This document shows, piece after piece, positions 61,589 through 64,000 of a stretch of 64,000 nt of DNA (positions are counted from its first letter, which is position 1; every line of letters begins with the position of its first letter). Origin of the DNA: Kordia jejudonensis (lineage in GTDB: Bacteria; Bacteroidota; Bacteroidia; Flavobacteriales; Flavobacteriaceae). Under the pieces are notes generated by a model. It was not told the origin of the DNA and searched no databases. It saw nothing but the letters and a program-made list of their open reading frames with translations. The DNA lies in assembly GCF_001005315.1 (NCBI RefSeq), contig NZ_LBMG01000005.1, forward strand, positions 112,637-176,636, read 5' to 3'. The translations under genes were made by a program, and so were the position numbers.

Positions 61589-63775
61589 ATGAAAAAGATA
61601 TTTATAGTAGCTCTGCTGAGCCTATGCGTCTATATACCAACCCTATCCGCACAACATTCCGTAGCTCGTGAATGGAATGAAGAACTATTATTAGCGATTC
61701 GAAATGACTTTGCACGACCAACCGTACACGCTCGAAATTTATTTCACAGTGCCATGGCAATGTATGATTCTTGGGCATTATTTGACAATCAATCTGAAAC
61801 GATATTCTTAGGAAAAACATTCGGAAATTACACCTGTACTTTTAACGGAGTTACTACGCCAACCGATGTTGCAGCAGCGCGTCACGAAATAATGAGTTAT
61901 GCAATGTATCGTTTATTGTCACATCGTTTTGCAAATTCTCCAGGAGTTTTGATTTCTACAACTTCTTTTCGTAATTTATTTGAATCGTATGGATATGATA
62001 TCAATTTTACATCTACGGATTATAGCAACGGTTCGTATGCAGCATTAGGAAATTATTTGGCAAGTGAAATCATAAATTTTGGACAACAAGATGGTTCCAA
62101 CGAACAAAATGACTATGCAAATCAATTTTACACACCAACAAACAGTCCATTAATATTACAAGCATATCAAGATAATACAAACATTAATCCTAACAGATGG
62201 CAACCATTGGCCTTTAACTCGTTTATTGATCAAAGTGGAAACCTCTTCCCTACTGCAATTCCACCTTTTTTAAGTCCAGAATGGGGACAAGTAACGCCTT
62301 TTGCGCTAAAAACGGACGATTTACAAATTATATCAAATGGTTTTGATTGCTACATATACAATGATCCTGGCGCTCCTGAATACATTCAAGATTCAAATAA
62401 TAATGATGGAATTGACGATCCGTACAAGTGGCATTTTGCGCTAGTTTCGGCATGGTCTTCACATTTAGATCCTGCGGATAATACTATGATTGATATTTCG
62501 CCAGGTGCGTTAGGAAATTTAAATACTACTGCGTTTCCTGATACATTTGAAGAATACAAGGCCTTTTATGACATTTTAAATGGTGGCGATCCAAGTACGG
62601 GACATGCATTGAATCCAAGTACTGGTCAGCCATACACACCACAACTGGTAAAAAGAGCTGATTATGCACGTGTATTGGCAGAATTTTGGGCAGATGGACC
62701 TGATTCTGAAACGCCTCCAGGACATTGGTTTACCATTATCAATTATGTAAACGATCATCCACAAACGGAAAAACGCTGGAATGGTGTCGGACCCATTTTA
62801 GACGATTTGCAATGGGACGTAAAATCATACTTAGCACTTGGTGGTGCCATGCATGATGCGGCGATAAATACTTGGGGAATTAAAGGATATTACGATTATA
62901 TACGTCCAATTTCTGCCATTCGATACATGGCTGGAAAAGGACAAAGTACAGACAATACACTTTCAAATTATGATCCACACGGATTGCCACTAATTCCCGG
63001 ATATATTGAAACCATTGAAGTTGGAGATGCTTTGGCAGGTTCAACTGATGAAAATGTAGGAAAATTAAAAGTATACGCTTGGAGAGGACCAGATTATATA
63101 AATGATCCAACTACAGATATTGCTGGAGTCGATTGGATTTTAGCAGAACGCTGGTGGCCATATCAACGTGGAACTTTTGTAACGCCTCCGTTTGCAGGTT
63201 ATCTTTCAGGACATTCAACGTTTTCAAGAGCTGCCGCAGAAGTATTAACGTTAATTACGGGAGATGAATTTTTCCCTGGCGGCATGGGAACTTTTGACAT
63301 TCCACAAGATAACTTTTTAGTATTTGAAAAAGGACCAAGCGCGCCATTTACACTACAATGGGCAACCTATCGTGATGCTTCTGACCAAACGAGCTTGTCA
63401 AGAATTTGGGGAGGAATTCATCCGCCAATTGATGATATAAGAGGTAGAATTATGGGCATACAAATCGGAACAGACGCTTTCCATTTGGCCAATCAATATT
63501 TTAGTCCATTATTAAATACGGAAGAATTTGAAGCAAATACGACAAAAATTTATCCGGTTCCGTTTACAAATCAATTTACGATTGACACGCAAAATGATCA
63601 AATTTCCAAGTTAGAATTGTATGGAATTACAGGACGATTAGTGTTTAATGAAGGCAATATCAATTCGAATCAAAAAACAATCAATCTACCAAATTTAAAG
63701 ACTGGTGTTTATTTTGTAAAAGTGTACAATACCGCAGGAAATATCATCTTACAAGAAAAAGTAATCAAGCAATAA
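61589..63775 (+). CDS. exported vanadium-dependent haloperoxidase with T9SS sorting domain
   Basis: A 728-residue protein with a signal peptide (about 1-21, LSAQ). Vanadate-binding and catalytic motifs are readable: K-x6-R-P in IKGYYDYIRPIS, the acid/base SGHS in FAGYLSGHSTFSRAAAEV, and the R/H pair in RIWGGIHPPIDDIRGR. The last 75 residues form a T9SS type A sorting domain (TKIYPVPFTNQF to KTGVYFVKVY). It may halogenate organics or degrade hydroperoxides outside the cell, a known trait of marine bacteria. It could also be a phosphatase relative, but the full motif set favours haloperoxidase. Confidence 0.88.
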   Translation: MKKIFIVALLSLCVYIPTLSAQHSVAREWNEELLLAIRNDFARPTVHARNLFHSAMAMYDSWALFDNQSETIFLGKTFGNYTCTFNGVTTPTDVAAARHEIMSYAMYRLLSHRFANSPGVLISTTSFRNLFESYGYDINFTSTDYSNGSYAALGNYLASEIINFGQQDGSNEQNDYANQFYTPTNSPLILQAYQDNTNINPNRWQPLAFNSFIDQSGNLFPTAIPPFLSPEWGQVTPFALKTDDLQIISNGFDCYIYNDPGAPEYIQDSNNNDGIDDPYKWHFALVSAWSSHLDPADNTMIDISPGALGNLNTTAFPDTFEEYKAFYDILNGGDPSTGHALNPSTGQPYTPQLVKRADYARVLAEFWADGPDSETPPGHWFTIINYVNDHPQTEKRWNGVGPILDDLQWDVKSYLALGGAMHDAAINTWGIKGYYDYIRPISAIRYMAGKGQSTDNTLSNYDPHGLPLIPGYIETIEVGDALAGSTDENVGKLKVYAWRGPDYINDPTTDIAGVDWILAERWWPYQRGTFVTPPFAGYLSGHSTFSRAAAEVLTLITGDEFFPGGMGTFDIPQDNFLVFEKGPSAPFTLQWATYRDASDQTSLSRIWGGIHPPIDDIRGRIMGIQIGTDAFHLANQYFSPLLNTEEFEANTTKIYPVPFTNQFTIDTQNDQISKLELYGITGRLVFNEGNINSNQKTINLPNLKTGVYFVKVYNTAGNIILQEKVIKQ

Positions 63776-63802
63776 AATAGTTGCTACGCTATCTATAAAT
63801 TA

Positions 63803-63843
63803 GCTCTTATGTACTGTAAATTCTACATAAGAGCCAACATTTT
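63803..63843 (+). terminator. terminator after the haloperoxidase gene
   Basis: GCTCTTATGTA (63803-63813) pairs with TACATAAGAGC (63824-63834), followed after a short spacer by a T-rich stretch. Confidence 0.7.
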
Positions 63844-63971
63844 TATATTTAAAAAAATAGCCAACGTAGAATTATGTAAGCTTTTTTTGAATCATCATAC
63901 TACATCCGAAACGTTGTTTTTATTCACCTTTTTTAATCATTAAACTTCTTTAATCGCTATTTCTAAAATAA

Positions 63972-64000
63972 GGAGTTCGACGTAAAAAATTTAGTTCGAT
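63972..64000 (+). repeat. intergenic repeat family 1, copy 3 (start only)
   Basis: The last 25 or more bases (from 63976) repeat the start of copy 2: TTCGACGTAAAAAATTTAG, then TTCGAT. The rest of the copy lies outside the window. Confidence 0.85.

Noticed and set aside
1..64000. CRISPR array, tRNA or rRNA, transposase, integrase
   Set aside because: No regularly spaced repeats, RNA gene signatures or recombinase motifs were seen.

Overview
The window looks like a chromosomal segment of a low-GC marine flavobacterium (Bacteroidota, Flavobacteriaceae; a Kordia-like genus is my best guess, not proven). The reasons are three proteins with type IX secretion (T9SS) C-terminal sorting tails, TAnnTTTG-type -7 promoter elements, few Shine-Dalgarno sequences, and typical families such as fused E1 alpha/beta 2-oxoacid dehydrogenase, DUF4494, DUF6090, 7TMR-DISM kinases and BlaR1/BlaI pairs. 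No rRNA, tRNA, CRISPR array, transposase or integrase was seen.

Layout. 1-9.5 kb holds housekeeping and salvage genes: a DCC-family protein (cut by the window edge), an M23 peptidase, mutS2, ung, small lipoproteins, a tight four-gene operon (SUI1 factor, DUF1835, nucleoside phosphorylase, solute-binding protein) and a 2OG-Fe(II) oxygenase. 9.7-23.3 kb holds the E1 fusion, a large BNR-repeat T9SS protein, a peroxiredoxin-like gene, a secreted/membrane/trypsin-like three-gene set, a TPR-LuxR regulator beside a T9SS pair, and an acyltransferase. 23.7-29.4 kb is a run of minus-strand envelope and regulatory genes: LytTR protein, lipoprotein, M23-LysM, an M56-M23 fusion, BlaI with its operator, and an M50-TPR protein.

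29.5-58.7 kb carries defence loci interleaved with ordinary metabolism. A complete RADAR system (rdrA-rdrB, 29555-34664) is followed by a 1277-residue HNH-NACHT protein with cold-shock/OB-like C-terminal domains (35306-39139). Further on is a three-gene HNH-effector ABC-3C-type system (54787-58109) with a small coiled-coil gene and an XRE regulator beside it. The HNH modules of the NACHT protein and the ABC-3C effector are 71 percent identical over their first 100 residues, so one nuclease cassette serves two different defence architectures here. Between them lie an aldehyde/enone detoxification set (old yellow enzyme, alcohol dehydrogenase, redoxin, hydrolase, succinate-semialdehyde dehydrogenase), an EamA transporter, an EEP-family nuclease/phosphatase, a sensor kinase and a DUF6642-like gene flanked by short direct repeats.

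59.5-64 kb returns to host genes: a DUF6090 protein, a Bcr/CflA-type efflux pump and a T9SS-exported vanadium-dependent haloperoxidase.

Two intergenic repeat families are present. One is about 297 bp long with internal hairpins (two full copies, one copy cut by the right window edge, one degenerate fragment). The other is about 135-160 bp with terminal inverted repeats (two copies).
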